DNA of 14,705 bases from Ruminococcus flavefaciens (lineage in GTDB: Bacteria; Bacillota; Clostridia; Oscillospirales; Ruminococcaceae). The DNA is taken from NCBI GenBank assembly GCA_002348905.1, contig DEBW01000125.1:8259-22963 (forward strand). The letters run 5' to 3'. Made by a program: the position numbers and the translations under genes. Below, in pieces: positions 14,180-14,705 of the stretch. The notes under the pieces were generated by a model. The model was not told where the DNA came from and ran no database searches. It saw only the letters and a list, made by a program, of their open reading frames with translations. Every line of letters starts with the position of its first letter. Position 1 is the stretch's first letter.

Positions 14180-14705
14180 ACTCAAATCCCTCCTTTTCCA
14201 GAATTTTTTTCAGCGACTGCTTGGCATTATAAAGCATATGCTCTATCTGCCGTTTGGACTTTTTCATTATCTTAGCAGCTTCACTGTTGCTGAAATCCTC
14301 GAAATATACAAGATACAATATCTGGCTGTATTCGGGATTCAGCTTTTCTATAGCGTGGCGGAGCAATATCTTCTGCTCCTCGATAATATACCTTTTTTCA
14401 ATATCAACGCAGTCCGAAACATCATACATTTCATCAATTGACGTATCCGACAGCTTTGAACGCCGTTTAAGGTGATCGACAGCAACATTTCTGGCAATTG
14501 AAAACAGCCATGTTTTAAATGTGCTTTTTCCGGAATATCTCGGCTTTTTAGCGATAAGTTCCGCAAAAACATCAGCAGCCAGTTCTTCTGACACGCCTAT
14601 GTCATGAACAAGACTGTTTATGTAAAAGATCAGTCCGTCATTATAAGTTCGGATGATCTCAGAAAGTCCGTCTTTGTCACCTTCAAGGAAACGGCGGTAG
14701 CTACT
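14166..14705 (-). CDS. ECF-type RNA polymerase sigma factor (5' end outside window)
   Basis: The C-terminal 180 residues of a sigma-70 family protein; the frame is open through the right edge. Region 2 is clear: RRFLEGDKDGLSEIIRTYND, then SEELAADVFAELI, and FKTWLFSIARNVAVDHLKRR, the core-binding and -10 recognition helices. Region 4 follows: LNPEYSQILYLVYFEDFSNSEAAKIMKKSKRQIEHMLYNAKQSL in shortened family form, with the -35-binding helix-turn-helix. No sigma region 1 or 3 is seen in the visible part, as expected for extracytoplasmic-function sigma factors. A GTG at 14594 is in frame but lies inside region 2, so it is not the true start. The stop overlaps the start of the next gene. It probably directs transcription of its own operon and others; its promoter is outside the window. 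Confidence 0.92.
   Translation of the reverse strand, partial: SSYRRFLEGDKDGLSEIIRTYNDGLIFYINSLVHDIGVSEELAADVFAELIAKKPRYSGKSTFKTWLFSIARNVAVDHLKRRSKLSDTSIDEMYDVSDCVDIEKRYIIEEQKILLRHAIEKLNPEYSQILYLVYFEDFSNSEAAKIMKKSKRQIEHMLYNAKQSLKKILEKEGFEFEEL

Overview
The window looks like chromosomal DNA of an AT-rich, low-GC Gram-positive bacterium, most likely a Ruminococcus or close relative (Oscillospiraceae). Evidence: AGGAGG-type ribosome binding sites, Gram-positive signal peptides and a lipobox, a secreted protein ending in a type I dockerin (the mark of cellulosome- or amylosome-building ruminococci), and several multidomain GGDEF/EAL proteins. There are ten genes: nine complete, and one cut by the right edge. 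I see no tRNA, rRNA, CRISPR array, insertion sequence or phage gene.

Layout. 98-1348 (-): membrane receptor with a degenerate GGDEF domain. 1598-2848 (-): secreted protein of unknown function with an aromatic C-terminal tail. A 508-bp divergent promoter region follows. 3357-4769 (+): PAS-like/GAF/GGDEF diguanylate cyclase with an intact active site. 4822-5568 (+): GNAT acetyltransferase, separated from the cyclase only by a terminator hairpin. 5828-6310 (+): small two-span membrane protein. 6348-6929 (-): HAD-type phosphatase. 7002-7904 (-): lipoprotein. A second divergent promoter region follows. 8222-11188 (+): 988-residue PAS-like/degenerate GGDEF/intact EAL protein with three more PAS-like modules after the EAL. 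11273-13018 (-): secreted dockerin protein with three beta-rich repeats. 13082-14179 (-): single-pass membrane protein with a Thr/Glu/Pro-rich stalk, a candidate anti-sigma or sensor. 14166-14705 (-): ECF-type sigma factor, 5' end missing.

Two themes stand out. First, three c-di-GMP-related proteins lie within about 11 kb: one likely synthase, one likely phosphodiesterase and one likely inactive receptor. The synthase and phosphodiesterase genes share a 12-bp core promoter sequence. Second, the right end is a probable operon in the order sigma factor, overlapping membrane regulator, dockerin protein, with a perfect 11-bp hairpin just before the dockerin gene. By analogy with SigI/RsgI systems this could be a surface-sensing switch that controls a fibre- or starch-degrading complex, but here the sigma factor is ECF-like. 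The link between the two themes is only their proximity.
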